64,000 bases of DNA from Salinibacterium sp. NK8237. Lineage in GTDB: Bacteria; Actinomycetota; Actinomycetes; Actinomycetales; Microbacteriaceae. The position numbers were made by a program, and so were the translations under genes. Positions 1 to 8,489 of this stretch are shown here, one piece after another. The stretch spans positions 1,736,001 to 1,800,000 of the forward strand of contig NZ_JADYWE010000001.1 of NCBI RefSeq assembly GCF_015864955.1, in the 5' to 3' direction. The number at the start of each line of letters is the position of its first letter. The stretch's first letter is position 1. The notes beneath the pieces are model-generated. The model saw only the letters and a list, made by a program, of their open reading frames with translations, ran no database searches and was not told where the DNA came from.

Positions 1-358
1 GGAGGTACCGCTCGACATCCGCAGTATTGAGGAGACAGATTTCGACGTTGTCGACCGCTTCGGCGTAGTTGTCGTACATGCGCTGGCCGACCATCATCAT
101 TTCGCCAAAGACTGCGCCCGGCTCGAGGATCGCCATCGTGAGGGCCTTGCCGTCTTCGGTGACCCGGAAGATGCGGATGCGACCCTCTTTCAAAATGAAA
201 AGAGCGGTGACGGGCTGGCTCTGGCTGAACACCAACTCGCCCATCGCATACGAACGCGAGGGCGCCATGCGGTCCATCTGCTCGATCTCGGCAGGCGACA
301 GGTCGGCGAACAGGTCAACTTCGCTTAGGCAGCTAAATGAACCGTTGTCGATTGGCAT
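1..358 (-). CDS. Crp/Fnr family transcription regulator, N-terminal part (cut by window edge)
   Basis: Seen: an open minus-strand frame from ATG at 358 to the window edge, about 119 residues. It reads as a cyclic-nucleotide-binding beta-roll: a short N-terminal helix rich in acidic residues (SEVDLFADLSPAEIEQM), then GELVFSQSQPVTALFILKEG and a PGAVFGEMMM segment matching the family's phosphate-binding cassette region. The HTH half lies outside the window. Family knowledge: these dimeric proteins bind roughly 16-22 bp boxes of the TGTGA-N6-TCACA type. It lies 110 bp downstream of, and on the same strand as, the flavodoxin-fold gene, so the two may be cotranscribed. CRP-like boxes occur upstream of that gene and of both TVP38 genes; control of these by this protein is inference. 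A weak AAGGGA lies about 13 nt before the ATG. Confidence 0.85.
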   Translation of the reverse strand, partial: MPIDNGSFSCLSEVDLFADLSPAEIEQMDRMAPSRSYAMGELVFSQSQPVTALFILKEGRIRIFRVTEDGKALTMAILEPGAVFGEMMMVGQRMYDNYAEAVDNVEICLLNTADVERYL

Positions 359-468
359 GAGTGGTTCAGAATCCCTTCGCTGCGGCGACCACGGGCGCTC
401 GCCCGCCAGAGGGGCAGACGCCACTCTCTCGCCACAGGGATCCATCATGGCATGCTCGCCTCTACTCT

Positions 469-1218
469 CTAGCGGTATTCGGGGTTGGCTTCGAAGCCGA
501 AGTGCTCGCCGTCGTTCCACGCCTTGCGGGTGTTTCCGTAGGCGGGGATACCGCCGGCGTTCTTGAGAATCGAGGCCAGGTGCATGAGGTTCCACGACAT
601 GAAGGTCGTGTTGCGGTTAGTGAAGTCGTTCTCGAGACCGCCTGAGCCCTCGTCGAGGTAGCTGGGGCCGGGGCCGATTTCGCCAAGCCAGCCAGCATCC
701 GCTGCGGGAGGGATGACGTAGCCAATGTGCTGAAGGCTATAGAGCACCGACATGGCGGAGTGCTTCATGCCATCCTCGTTTCCGGTGAAGAGCGCGCCGC
801 CGACCTTGCCATAGAAGACGTACTGGCCCTTGTCGTTGAACTCGCCACTCATCGCATAGAGACGCTCGATGAGCATCCGCGTGACAGAGGAGTTGTCGCC
901 CAGCCAGATCGGTCCGCCGATGACGAGGATGTCGGCCGCTTCGATGAGGGGCCAGACTTCGTCCATCCAGGCATCCTTCTCCCAGCCGTGCTCGCGCATG
1001 TCTGGATAGACGCCGATGGCGATGTCGTGGTCGATGAAACGCACGTTGTCGACGTGCACTCCGGCACTGCGCATCAGCTGGATGCTGGAATCCATGAGCC
1101 CCTGGGTGTGGCTCATCTCGGGGCTCTTCTTGAGCGTGCAGTTGATGAAGACGGCCTTGAGCCCGTCGTAGCGGGGGGCGTCTGCAGGAACGGTGTTCGC
1201 GTTAGTTTCGGTAGCCAT
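469..1218 (-). CDS. Flavodoxin-fold NAD(P)H-dependent oxidoreductase (FMN reductase family)
   Basis: 249 residues. Seen: a beta-strand and phosphate-loop region KAVFINCTLKKSPEMSHTQG (about 21-40), a second flavin-contact segment ADILVIGGPIWLGDNSSV (about 95-112), and GGALFTGNEDGMKHSAMSVL (about 140-159), as in WrbA/NADPH-dependent FMN reductase relatives. Such proteins bind FMN and move hydride from NAD(P)H to quinones or other acceptors in the cytosol; the substrate here is unknown. No Shine-Dalgarno precedes the ATG. A TAACAT -10 sits 6 nt upstream of it, so the transcript is probably leaderless. The promoter carries the same CRP-like box and spacing as the two TVP38 genes, which links this oxidoreductase to that cluster. 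The Crp/Fnr gene follows downstream. Confidence 0.88.
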   Translation of the reverse strand: MATETNANTVPADAPRYDGLKAVFINCTLKKSPEMSHTQGLMDSSIQLMRSAGVHVDNVRFIDHDIAIGVYPDMREHGWEKDAWMDEVWPLIEAADILVIGGPIWLGDNSSVTRMLIERLYAMSGEFNDKGQYVFYGKVGGALFTGNEDGMKHSAMSVLYSLQHIGYVIPPAADAGWLGEIGPGPSYLDEGSGGLENDFTNRNTTFMSWNLMHLASILKNAGGIPAYGNTRKAWNDGEHFGFEANPEYR

Positions 1219-1224
1219 GACCCG

Positions 1225-1268
1225 ATGTTACGGGCGAGCCCTCGTTGAGAACTGTGATCTAGCGTACG
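1225..1268 (-). promoter_or_regulatory. Leaderless promoter with CRP-like activator box (site 1 of 3)
   Basis: Seen on the minus strand: CGTACGCTAGATCACA (1268 to 1253), 22 nt, then TAACAT (1230 to 1225), 6 nt, then ATG at 1218. The two TVP38 genes at 4146 and 9197 have the same elements at the same 22-nt spacing. If TAACAT is the -10, the box is centred near -42, the class II activator position, and transcription would start at or next to the ATG. The site lies in the divergent gap and could also influence the flavoprotein gene at 1332. Binding by the Crp/Fnr protein at 1-358 is inferred. Confidence 0.6.
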
Positions 1269-1331
1269 GTTCGCTGAACAATGCGCTGCTAAACATGACT
1301 GGGGGCAAACGCCCTCTCGAAAGGAACACGC

Positions 1332-2771
1332 ATGCCCGCTCAGTGGGATCTCATCGTCATCGGCTCCGGCAGCGCCGGAATTGTCGCCAGCAAGACCGCC
1401 GCCCGGTTTGGTGCACGGGTGTTGATGGTCGAACGCCACCGTCTCGGTGGGGATTGCCTCTGGACCGGCTGCGTTCCCTCGAAATCACTGATCGCTACAG
1501 CGCATGCCGCTCACGTCATGCGAACCTCCGAGCGCTTCGGCATCACCGCCGACAACGTAACAATCGACTTTGCGCGGGCGATGGGGCACGTCAAGGATGC
1601 GATTGCCACGATCGAGCCGCACGATTCCGCCGAGGCTTTTGCCGAGTTCGGCATCGAGGTCATCCACGGGGATGCTCACTTCACTGGTCGCCACTCGCTA
1701 GAAATCGATGGCACTCGCCACACGTTCGTGCAGGCCGTGATCGCGACAGGGACCGAACCGCGTCTCCCCAAGTTCGCCGGCACCGACAGCATCGAGATGC
1801 TCACGAGCGACAGCATTTGGGAACTCGACGAACTACCACCGCGCCTCGTCGTGCTGGGCGGCGGTGCGATCGCAAGTGAACTCGGCCAAGCAATGGCCCG
1901 ACTGGGTTCCGCCGTGACGATTGTGAACCGCCGCGACCGCATCCTTCCCACTGAGGATGAGCGTTCCAGCAGCATCCTGCAGGCGACGTTCGACGGCGAC
2001 GGCATCACCGTGTTCAACGGTCGCTCTGCCACCGAGGTCATCTCGACCGACGGACTGGCCGGAGAGCTCGTGCTCGATGACGGCACCCGTGTGCCCTTCG
2101 ACCGCCTGCTGGCCGCGATCGGGCGCTCAACCCGCGTGGGGACTCTCGCCCCCGAGGCCGCTGACGTAAACATCACGGCCGAGGGATTCATCGATGTCGA
2201 TGCCTCGCTGCGCAGCTCCAACCCGCAGATCTGGTCGGCCGGCGACGCCGCCGGGTTGCCAAAGTTTAGCCACATCGCCGGAGTAAGCGGCAGCATTGCA
2301 GGCACCAACGCGGCCCTGGGCCTACGCCGCAAGTTCAATGACCAGCTTGTGCCCCGCGTCACGTTCACCTCGCCCGAAATCGCAGCCGTCGGCATCACCG
2401 CGGCGGATGCCGTGCCCGGCAAGCACCGCGTTTATACCGGCGAACACCTCTCAACGGACCGCGCCATTGCCGAAGGTGAAGAAGAGGGTTTCGCGCAGAT
2501 CGTCGTCGACACTCGCGGCCGGGTACTTGGCGGCACAATCGTCGGACCGCGCGCGGGGGAAAGCCTCGGAGAGCTCACACTTGCCGTCAGCGCGAAACTC
2601 TCCACGAGCGCGCTCGCCTCGGCGACCCACGCCTACCCGACCTTCAGCGATGCCCTCTGGAATGCGGCCATTGCTGACGTTCAATACCGCTTGAAGAGCG
2701 GCGTCGTGAAGTCAGCTATCCAACTGTTGGCTCGGGTTCGCCGGGCGACGTTGGGAAAGCCGAAGGACTAG
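1332..2771 (+). CDS. Mercuric-reductase/dihydrolipoamide-dehydrogenase-like FAD disulfide oxidoreductase
   Basis: 479 residues, class I pyridine-nucleotide-disulfide oxidoreductase. Seen: FAD-binding GSGSAGIVAS (11-20); redox-active disulfide C42/C47 within GGDCLWTGCVPSKSL; NAD(P)-binding GGGAIASELG (about 176-185); second FAD motif SAGDAAG (about 302-308); C-terminal interface motif THAYPTFSD, with the His of the usual His-Glu pair but Asp where Glu is common. There is no N-terminal HMA domain and no C-terminal Cys pair, so it is unlikely to be a true mercuric reductase. RBS GAAAGGA precedes the ATG. It ends 4 bp into the convergent phosphatidyltransferase gene. Related flavoproteins are often neighbours of, or fused to, TVP38/TMEM64 proteins (family knowledge), as here. 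The electron acceptor is unknown. Confidence 0.85.
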   Translation: MPAQWDLIVIGSGSAGIVASKTAARFGARVLMVERHRLGGDCLWTGCVPSKSLIATAHAAHVMRTSERFGITADNVTIDFARAMGHVKDAIATIEPHDSAEAFAEFGIEVIHGDAHFTGRHSLEIDGTRHTFVQAVIATGTEPRLPKFAGTDSIEMLTSDSIWELDELPPRLVVLGGGAIASELGQAMARLGSAVTIVNRRDRILPTEDERSSSILQATFDGDGITVFNGRSATEVISTDGLAGELVLDDGTRVPFDRLLAAIGRSTRVGTLAPEAADVNITAEGFIDVDASLRSSNPQIWSAGDAAGLPKFSHIAGVSGSIAGTNAALGLRRKFNDQLVPRVTFTSPEIAAVGITAADAVPGKHRVYTGEHLSTDRAIAEGEEEGFAQIVVDTRGRVLGGTIVGPRAGESLGELTLAVSAKLSTSALASATHAYPTFSDALWNAAIADVQYRLKSGVVKSAIQLLARVRRATLGKPKD

Positions 2772-3436
2772 CGCAGCAGGCGGTAGCCGACGATCATCCG
2801 CTGGGTGGCGCTGACGAACACGATGATGCTCCACACAATCGCGATCTGCCATGCGAAGAACGGCACGATCAGCCAGAGCGCGTGAGTGAATACCGTCTCG
2901 CCGCCTTCGGCAATACGACCGAGGAAGAACAGGGAACGGTTGTCTTCGTCTGAGACCGTTCGGCCGGTGCGTTCAGCGATCGAGGAGAACGCGAGAAACG
3001 CGGCACCGTTGAGGTAGTAGCTGAACATGACGAGCAAGAACGGCCACCAGGGCGCCCCGAATGCGGTGGTCGCACCGATCGCAACACCAAGGACCGTCGC
3101 GCCGTAGACCACAAAGTCGGCGACGATGTCGAGAAAGCCGCCCGCTTGGCTCGCAGCAGCGGAGCTCGAGGCATTCACGCCATCCCGACCCGAAACGGAT
3201 GCCGCAGCGAGCCGCCGTCGAGCAAGAGTTCCGTCGAGCCCATCCAGCACTCGCGACAGCAGCCACGCGATGAGCGCGAGGCTCCACCATTGCGTTGCGG
3301 CGAGCGCCGCACTACTCAGGCCGACGACGAGCCCGGCGATCGTGATGCGGTCGGGCGTGATCCAAGGCACGTCGAGGGCGGATGCCATGCCGTTGAGCGG
3401 TCGACTGACCGCTCGACGCAGTTGGGCATCCAGCAC
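2768..3436 (-). CDS. CDP-alcohol phosphatidyltransferase family membrane protein (YnjF-like)
   Basis: 222 residues with several hydrophobic segments. Seen: the first half of the family signature, D65-x2-D68-G69-x2-A72-R73, and the second half, G99-x3-D103-x3-D107. These hold all four metal-binding aspartates and the CDP-contacting residues. The usual eight residues between the halves are replaced by about 25, rich in Ala and Ser, so roughly 17 residues are inserted next to the active site. Family members move a phosphatidyl or other CDP-linked group onto an alcohol acceptor (inositol phosphate, glycerol phosphate, serine and others) at the membrane. The acceptor cannot be told from sequence. 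It starts 2 bp after the stop of the TVP38 gene, so the two are one operon. E. coli YnjF, encoded beside YnjBCD, belongs to the same family. Confidence 0.82.
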   Translation of the reverse strand: MLDAQLRRAVSRPLNGMASALDVPWITPDRITIAGLVVGLSSAALAATQWWSLALIAWLLSRVLDGLDGTLARRRLAAASVSGRDGVNASSSAAASQAGGFLDIVADFVVYGATVLGVAIGATTAFGAPWWPFLLVMFSYYLNGAAFLAFSSIAERTGRTVSDEDNRSLFFLGRIAEGGETVFTHALWLIVPFFAWQIAIVWSIIVFVSATQRMIVGYRLLR

Positions 3437-3438
3437 GG

Positions 3439-4146
3439 CTAGTCGTTCTCCGCGTCGAGTTCTTTGGCGGCATCCTCGTCACCGGCGGCCGCTGCGGCGA
3501 CAGCGTCTTTCTTGCGCAGTCGCGCGGCAACGATCCCGCCACCGATCGTGAGAACGCCGAGTGCTCCGAGTGCGATGAAGAACCCGGTGTTGAGTTCAGC
3601 GCCATAGGCGCCGACCGCGACGAACGCCATGGTGCCGGGGATGATGCCGACGGTCGTGCCGATCATGTAGTCGCGCACGCGCACCGCGGTGAGGCCGGCC
3701 GCGTAGTTGATGACGGTGAAGGGGATGAGGGGGATGAGTCGCAACGCAATCATGGAGAGCAAGCCCCGTTTCTGTAGCATCTCGTCAACGGCGCGAACCT
3801 TGCCGCCCGTGTACTGCTCAACAGCTTCGCGGCCAAGCAGGCGGCCAATCCAGAAGGAGAGGGCTGCCCCGATAACGGCGCCCACGAGCACGAGTAAGGT
3901 GCCGATCCACAATCCCCACGCGAGCCCTGCGGCAATGCTGATCACGGCTTTCGGCGCTGGCGTAAGGGTGAGCACCGCATAAATGAGAATGAAGATCAGG
4001 GCCCCCAGCACGCCGGTGCCTTCTGCTGCCGCTTGAATCTCTTCAACGCTCGGAATCTCTACCGTGAACGCCACAATGACAATGGCCACGAGGAACACGA
4101 CGAACGCGCCAGCTTTCCAGAGCGCTGAGGCGCGTTTATTTTTCAT
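3439..4146 (-). CDS. TVP38/TMEM64 (DedA-like) family membrane protein, copy 1
   Basis: 235 residues. Seen: an N-terminal membrane segment (about 12-30), re-entrant-type hydrophobic stretches with Gly-rich spacing (GLAWGLWIGTLLVLVGAVIG, about 74-93), and the signature RLIPLIPFTVINYAAGLTAV (about 136-155). The C-terminus is charged. The family belongs to the DedA/VTT superfamily, whose members include lipid scramblases and putative ion or metabolite carriers; the substrate here is unknown. The copy at 8490-9197 has the same length and very similar sequence, and the pair brackets the ABC operon. No RBS is visible; a TAGCAT -10 ends 7 nt before the ATG. The downstream partner is the phosphatidyltransferase, 2 bp away. 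Confidence 0.88.
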   Translation of the reverse strand: MKNKRASALWKAGAFVVFLVAIVIVAFTVEIPSVEEIQAAAEGTGVLGALIFILIYAVLTLTPAPKAVISIAAGLAWGLWIGTLLVLVGAVIGAALSFWIGRLLGREAVEQYTGGKVRAVDEMLQKRGLLSMIALRLIPLIPFTVINYAAGLTAVRVRDYMIGTTVGIIPGTMAFVAVGAYGAELNTGFFIALGALGVLTIGGGIVAARLRKKDAVAAAAAGDEDAAKELDAEND

Positions 4147-4153
4147 TTGAGCA

Positions 4154-4197
4154 ATGCTATGTCGGAGCTATGAAGTCCGTATGTGATGTGGCTTACT
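4154..4197 (-). promoter_or_regulatory. Leaderless promoter with CRP-like activator box (site 2 of 3)
   Basis: Seen on the minus strand: AGTAAGCCACATCACATA (4197 to 4180), then TAGCAT (4159 to 4154) and the ATG at 4146. ATCACA and TAGCAT are exactly 22 nt apart, as at sites 1 and 3. The site matches site 3 at 15 of 18 positions and lies at an identical distance from the start codon. It fits a degenerate CRP box, AGTAA-N6-TCACA. It is in the divergent gap and could also act on the ABC operon starting at 4291. Confidence 0.65.
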
Positions 4198-4290
4198 GAA
4201 GTAATAAGTTGTTCGCGCTTAATCTGGAGTGCGCTGTGCGGGGCATCTCGACAGTTCCCCGTGAGCCCTCAATTACTTAGGAGCACCTGC

Positions 4291-5571
4291 GTGCAGATCT
4301 GGCTACCGTTTCGTCGTGCGGCTTCCCCCACCACTGCCCGCCGCCGCGTCCTTCCCGCGCTTGCTACGGCAGCAGTGACCGCGTTGGCCCTGAGCGCGTG
4401 CTCGGCACCAACGACCACTCCTCGCGGCCCTGAGTTCTTCGACTGGGCTGACGTGCAGATCGCTGCCGAAGGCCAAACAGTGAAACTGTGGATGTGGGGC
4501 GGCGACGATCAGGGAAACGCGTACGTCGACGATGTACTAGCTCCGGCTGCGGCGGTGCAGGGCGTCACTCTTGAACGTGTTCCGATTGCCGACACCAAGG
4601 ATGCGCTCAACCGTGTCTTCACTGAGCTGCAGGCTGGCCGTAATACGGATGGCGCTGTTGATCTCGTCTGGATCAATGGCGACAACTTCCGCACTGGCAA
4701 GCAGGCTGATGCTTGGTTCTGCGAGTGGACAGACCTGCTGCCCAACATGACCTTGGTCTCCGACTCTGACCCACTGCTCACCGAAGACTTCGGCACTCCT
4801 GTGGATGGCTGCGAGGCTCCCTGGCACAAGGCACAGTTCTCGTTCGTCTACAACGAGGCCACGGTGCCGAACCCTCCGACGACCATCGAGGGCATCCTCG
4901 ACTGGGCCGAAGATAACCCCGGTCGCTTCACCTACCCGGCTGCTCCCGATTTCACGGGATCCGCTTTCTTGCGCGAGGTGCTCTACAGCGTCTCGGGTGG
5001 CTACGAGAATGTTCCTTCGGTCTACAGCGATGACGCTTTCGCCGAACTTTCCCCCGCCCTCTACGAGAGACTCGACCAGCTCGCGCCGTCACTGTGGCGC
5101 GAAGGCAGTACGTATCCCGCAACCTCGGAACAACTGACGAAGCTGTTTGCCGATGGCGAGATCGACTTGATGATGACGTATGGTCCCGCCACGCTCACCG
5201 CACTCGTGGAGAACGGCACGCTCCCCGAGACCACACGAGTGCTCACTGTGGAGGACGGAACGCTGGGCAATGCCAGCTTCTTCGGCATCCCGAGCAACTC
5301 CGGCAACATTGCTGGAGCCATGGTCGTCGCGAATGAAGCCCTCTCGGTTGAGCAGCAGGTCGCCAAGGCCGACCCTGCCGTGTGGGGCCAGTTCACGGTG
5401 CTGGATTTGGATGTGCTTTCCGCCGATGATCGCGCCCTGTTTGATGCCCTGCCGCAGTCGCCTGTTGTGCCAAGCTTCGACATCCTCTCGCAGAATGCCA
5501 ACCCCGAACTCTCGGCCGAATGGGTTCCTGCACTCGATGACGGTTGGCGCACTACGATCGCTGCTCGTTGA
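4291..5571 (+). CDS. ABC importer substrate-binding lipoprotein, YnjB type
   Basis: 426 residues from GTG at 4291, chosen because TAGGAGC lies 8-14 nt upstream; the longer open frame back to 4183 has no RBS. Seen: Arg-rich N-terminus, hydrophobic segment and lipobox LALSACS (lipidated Cys about residue 29), so a membrane-anchored extracellular protein. The segment VDLVWINGDNFRTGKQADAW is typical of the YnjB/COG4134 group of solute-binding proteins. It is the first gene of a tightly overlapping operon with two permeases and an ATPase (1 bp overlap with the next gene). The ligand is unknown; thiamine or sulfate-like assignments for the E. coli homologue remain predictions. Confidence 0.85.
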   Translation: MQIWLPFRRAASPTTARRRVLPALATAAVTALALSACSAPTTTPRGPEFFDWADVQIAAEGQTVKLWMWGGDDQGNAYVDDVLAPAAAVQGVTLERVPIADTKDALNRVFTELQAGRNTDGAVDLVWINGDNFRTGKQADAWFCEWTDLLPNMTLVSDSDPLLTEDFGTPVDGCEAPWHKAQFSFVYNEATVPNPPTTIEGILDWAEDNPGRFTYPAAPDFTGSAFLREVLYSVSGGYENVPSVYSDDAFAELSPALYERLDQLAPSLWREGSTYPATSEQLTKLFADGEIDLMMTYGPATLTALVENGTLPETTRVLTVEDGTLGNASFFGIPSNSGNIAGAMVVANEALSVEQQVAKADPAVWGQFTVLDLDVLSADDRALFDALPQSPVVPSFDILSQNANPELSAEWVPALDDGWRTTIAAR

Positions 5572-6431
5572 TGACGGCGGTGCAGAGTCGGCCGCGACGC
5601 CACGGGATGCGTGCCACGCTTCTCGTGCTCCCGGCGATCATCCCGGTCGCAATTGTGGTGATCGGCGGCATCGGCACCACGGTGGTGCAAAGTCTCGGGC
5701 TCATGCCACTTGTTGGCGCGCCAGCCCTCAGCACGGACGCGTTCGGCAGCGCGGACGACCTGCTCGGCTCCGCGCTGCTTTCTCTGGGGATCGCCGTCGT
5801 GTCAACCGCGATCGCTGCCGTAGTCGGGTTCTTCACCGCCGTACTCATCATCTCGGGCAACTGGGGTGGCCGCATCGTGGGCGCCCTCAGCGCTGCGGCC
5901 GTCACCGTGCCCCACCTCGTCGGAGCTGCGAGCGTCGGCCTTCTGCTCTCCGACTCTGGCGTGCTCGCCCGTATTCTCGGCATCCCGCCAGAATCGTGGC
6001 CCGCGCTCGTCGCCGGCCCCACTTGGTTTGCCGTGATCGCTGAGTACGCGTGGAAAGAATCCGCCTTCGTCGCGCTCATCATTGTCGGCACCCTCGCCAC
6101 CCGCATCACGTCCTACGACGAAACTGCCGCTGTGCTCGGCGCTCACCGCGGAGCCCGGCTGCGCTTCGTCGTTTTGCCACTGGCCGCCCCGTCTCTTCTC
6201 GTGGCATCCGCTATCGCTTTCGCTTACACGCTCGGTTCGTATGAGGTCGCGTGGCTGCTAGGCAAGACCTACCCCGAGCCGCTCTCGGTCATGGCGCTGC
6301 GGTTATTCAACTCGGCAAGCCTCACCGCTCGGCCCGAGGCTGCCGCCGTTGCCGTGATTACTCTGCTTCTCACGGCGGCGATCGTGGGCGTCGCCATGCT
6401 CGGTCTCCGACGGATGCGAGCGTGGCAATGA
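5571..6431 (+). CDS. ABC importer permease (YnjC-like, first half)
   Basis: 286 residues from ATG at 5571, overlapping the stop of the binding-protein gene by one base. Seen: about six hydrophobic segments and the cytoplasmic EAA-type loop (DETAAVLGAHRGARLRFVVLPL, broken here for length as DETAAVLGAHRGARL then RFVVLPL), where the ATPase docks. E. coli YnjC is a fused two-domain permease of about 510 residues (family knowledge); here the two halves are separate genes. The next gene overlaps by ATGA. It forms the transmembrane channel together with the product of the next gene. Confidence 0.86.
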   Translation: MTAVQSRPRRHGMRATLLVLPAIIPVAIVVIGGIGTTVVQSLGLMPLVGAPALSTDAFGSADDLLGSALLSLGIAVVSTAIAAVVGFFTAVLIISGNWGGRIVGALSAAAVTVPHLVGAASVGLLLSDSGVLARILGIPPESWPALVAGPTWFAVIAEYAWKESAFVALIIVGTLATRITSYDETAAVLGAHRGARLRFVVLPLAAPSLLVASAIAFAYTLGSYEVAWLLGKTYPEPLSVMALRLFNSASLTARPEAAAVAVITLLLTAAIVGVAMLGLRRMRAWQ

Positions 6432-7312
6432 GCGCCGGAACCACGAGCGTCAACCTCGATAAGCCGGTCGCGCACCCACCCCGGCGGATGCCCGGGGACC
6501 ACGGCAGCCCGCTGACTCAGTCTCGCGGCGTTGCCCGTGTGCTGCGCATCCTCTCGACCGCGCTCATCGCGCTGTGGTTTGCACTGCCGTTTTTACCCCT
6601 CGTGCTGTGGTCGTTTGCGAACCAATGGATGCACCCCGCCGCGTTCCCGATGGAAGCCGGCACCGACGGCCTCACCGCCGCTCTCGCCAACGGCGGCGGG
6701 CTCGCCTTCATCCACTCGCTGCTGCTGTCGCTTGTGGTGGCCGCGATCGCGACCCCGCTCGGAGCAATGGCCGCCCGCGCACTCTCGCGCGGTCACGTTC
6801 GCTTCGGTAAGGCGATTACCGTTCTTCTCTTCTCCCCCGTGCTGCTTCCGCCCTTCGCTGCAGTGCTTGGCCTCAATGTGCTGCTGCTGCGCGCGTGGGT
6901 GCCGCCGGCCATTGGTGTGGTTCTCGTGCTCGTTGCGGTGGCGATTCCGTACACAACGTTCTCGATGCGCGCCGCCTATTCCGCCTACGACAATGGCTTC
7001 GATGACGCTGCCCGCACGCTCGGGGCGAGCTCACGGCTGACGCTGTGGCGCATTCACCTCCCCCTGATCGCTCCGGCGTTGGCACGCTCTGCTTTCTTGG
7101 CGTTCTTGGTCGGCTGGAGCGATTACCTCATCACGCTCGTGGTGGGAGGCGGCCATATGATCACACTGCCACTCATCATCGCGTCAAGCGCATCCGGTGT
7201 CGGCAACGAATCAAGCGTGGCGGTGTTGTCGCTCTCCGCGGTCATTCCACCCCTCATCCTGTTGGGCTTCATTGCTCGCACCCGCAATCTCGACCCAGGG
7301 AAGCAACGATGA
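6428..7312 (+). CDS. ABC importer permease (YnjC-like, second half)
   Basis: 294 residues from ATG at 6428, ATGA overlap with the previous permease. Seen: a hydrophilic N-terminus of about 35 residues with several prolines, then six hydrophobic segments, and the EAA-like loop DDAARTLGASSRLTLWRIHL followed by PLIAPA. It overlaps the ATPase gene by ATGA at its end, so translation of the operon is probably coupled throughout. It is the second membrane half of the YnjBCD-type importer. Confidence 0.86.
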   Translation: MSAGTTSVNLDKPVAHPPRRMPGDHGSPLTQSRGVARVLRILSTALIALWFALPFLPLVLWSFANQWMHPAAFPMEAGTDGLTAALANGGGLAFIHSLLLSLVVAAIATPLGAMAARALSRGHVRFGKAITVLLFSPVLLPPFAAVLGLNVLLLRAWVPPAIGVVLVLVAVAIPYTTFSMRAAYSAYDNGFDDAARTLGASSRLTLWRIHLPLIAPALARSAFLAFLVGWSDYLITLVVGGGHMITLPLIIASSASGVGNESSVAVLSLSAVIPPLILLGFIARTRNLDPGKQR

Positions 7313-8445
7313 CCACTCACACCCAGACCACTAACGTGGAGACCTCTGCGATCACCCTCACGGGCATCACGAAGAGTTATTCGGCCGCCTCTCCTGCCGC
7401 GCTGCGCGAGGTGAACCTCGATATTTTGCCGGGCACGAGCACCGCGATTGTGGGGCCGAGCGGTTCGGGCAAGAGCACGATTCTGCGCATCATTGCCGGT
7501 CTTGAGGATGCCGATGGTGGCCAAGTGCGCCTCAGCGGTCGGGATGTCACAGCGCTTCTGCCGGAGCAGCGCGGTATCTCGATGGTGTTCCAGCGCCCGC
7601 TGCTGTTTCCGCATTTGACGGTGCTCGACAATGTCGCGTTTGCCGATCGCGCGGCAGGACTCAGCCGTGGGCAGGCTCGGGAGCGCGCCCGCGAGCACCT
7701 AGAGCTGGTGCAGATGGGGGCATTCGCATCCCGCTCGCCACACTCGCTTTCGGGCGGCCAGCAGCAGAGAATCGCTGTGGCGCGCGCTCTCGCCGCAAAG
7801 CCTTCCGTACTACTGCTCGACGAACCGTTCAGCGCCCTCGATCCCGGGCTGAAAGATGAGATGCACGCGATGATTGCGAGCATTCGGGAGGCCGTGAATC
7901 CGACCATTCTCTTCGTCACCCATGACCGTGATGAGGCGAGCGCGATGGCCGAACGGATCGTTGTCCTTGAGAACGGTCAGTTGCTGCAACACGACACCGT
8001 CGACAACGTTTTTCACCGGCCGGCATCGCTCGCGGTTGCTCGACTTCTTGGCGGCAAGAATGCGTTCGCCGGGGAGGTCAGGAACGGGGTGCATCATTCC
8101 GCGATCGGCGCCGTCGCCATCAGTTCCACGGTTGAATCGGGCCCCGCAACGCTCGTCTTCCGCCAGGAAGCGGTCTCCGCTTCAGCGCGCGTCCCCGATA
8201 ACAGAACGGATGCTTCGCCACCTGTCACTCGCGATTCAGATGCCACCGCGTGCCAGAGTCGGGGCCCGCGCGAGCTGCACGGCGTCGTCACCTCTGCCAT
8301 TCAGCGCGGCCCGCGTCGCGAGCTTCTCGTTCGAGTCGGAGACGCCGAGATCCGCACCGAGGCAGCCCCCGGCACTCTTCTCTCAGCTGGCGATTCCGTC
8401 ACAGTTTCTCTGCCGTGCGAAGCGCTCTGGACGGTTCCCTCTTAG
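7309..8445 (+). CDS. ABC importer ATP-binding protein (YnjD-like, with C-terminal extension)
   Basis: 378 residues from ATG at 7309. Seen: Walker A GPSGSGKST (about 47-55), Q-loop in MVFQRPLLF, ABC signature LSGGQQQRIAVARAL, Walker B LLLDEPFSALD and H-loop FVTHDRDEA. After the nucleotide-binding domain (about 1-235) comes a C-terminal extension of about 140 residues that looks like a TOBE-type regulatory or substrate-sensing domain. E. coli YnjD lacks this, being only about 217 residues. It powers import through the two permeases encoded upstream and is the last gene of the operon. It is convergent with the second TVP38 gene, 44 bp away. Confidence 0.88.
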   Translation: MTTHTQTTNVETSAITLTGITKSYSAASPAALREVNLDILPGTSTAIVGPSGSGKSTILRIIAGLEDADGGQVRLSGRDVTALLPEQRGISMVFQRPLLFPHLTVLDNVAFADRAAGLSRGQARERAREHLELVQMGAFASRSPHSLSGGQQQRIAVARALAAKPSVLLLDEPFSALDPGLKDEMHAMIASIREAVNPTILFVTHDRDEASAMAERIVVLENGQLLQHDTVDNVFHRPASLAVARLLGGKNAFAGEVRNGVHHSAIGAVAISSTVESGPATLVFRQEAVSASARVPDNRTDASPPVTRDSDATACQSRGPRELHGVVTSAIQRGPRRELLVRVGDAEIRTEAAPGTLLSAGDSVTVSLPCEALWTVPS

Positions 8446-8489
8446 CCGCGCAATTGCCGAAGCTGGCGACGCCGGGCAGCTATTGGGGG

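Noticed and set aside
1332..2771. True mercuric reductase
   Set aside because: No HMA domain, no C-terminal Cys pair and no mer genes nearby; only the general disulfide-oxidoreductase features are present.
4182..4187. ATCACA of the shared box as an ordinary -35 element
   Set aside because: It is 22 nt from the -10 at all three sites, too far for the usual 16-18 nt, so an activator site fits better.
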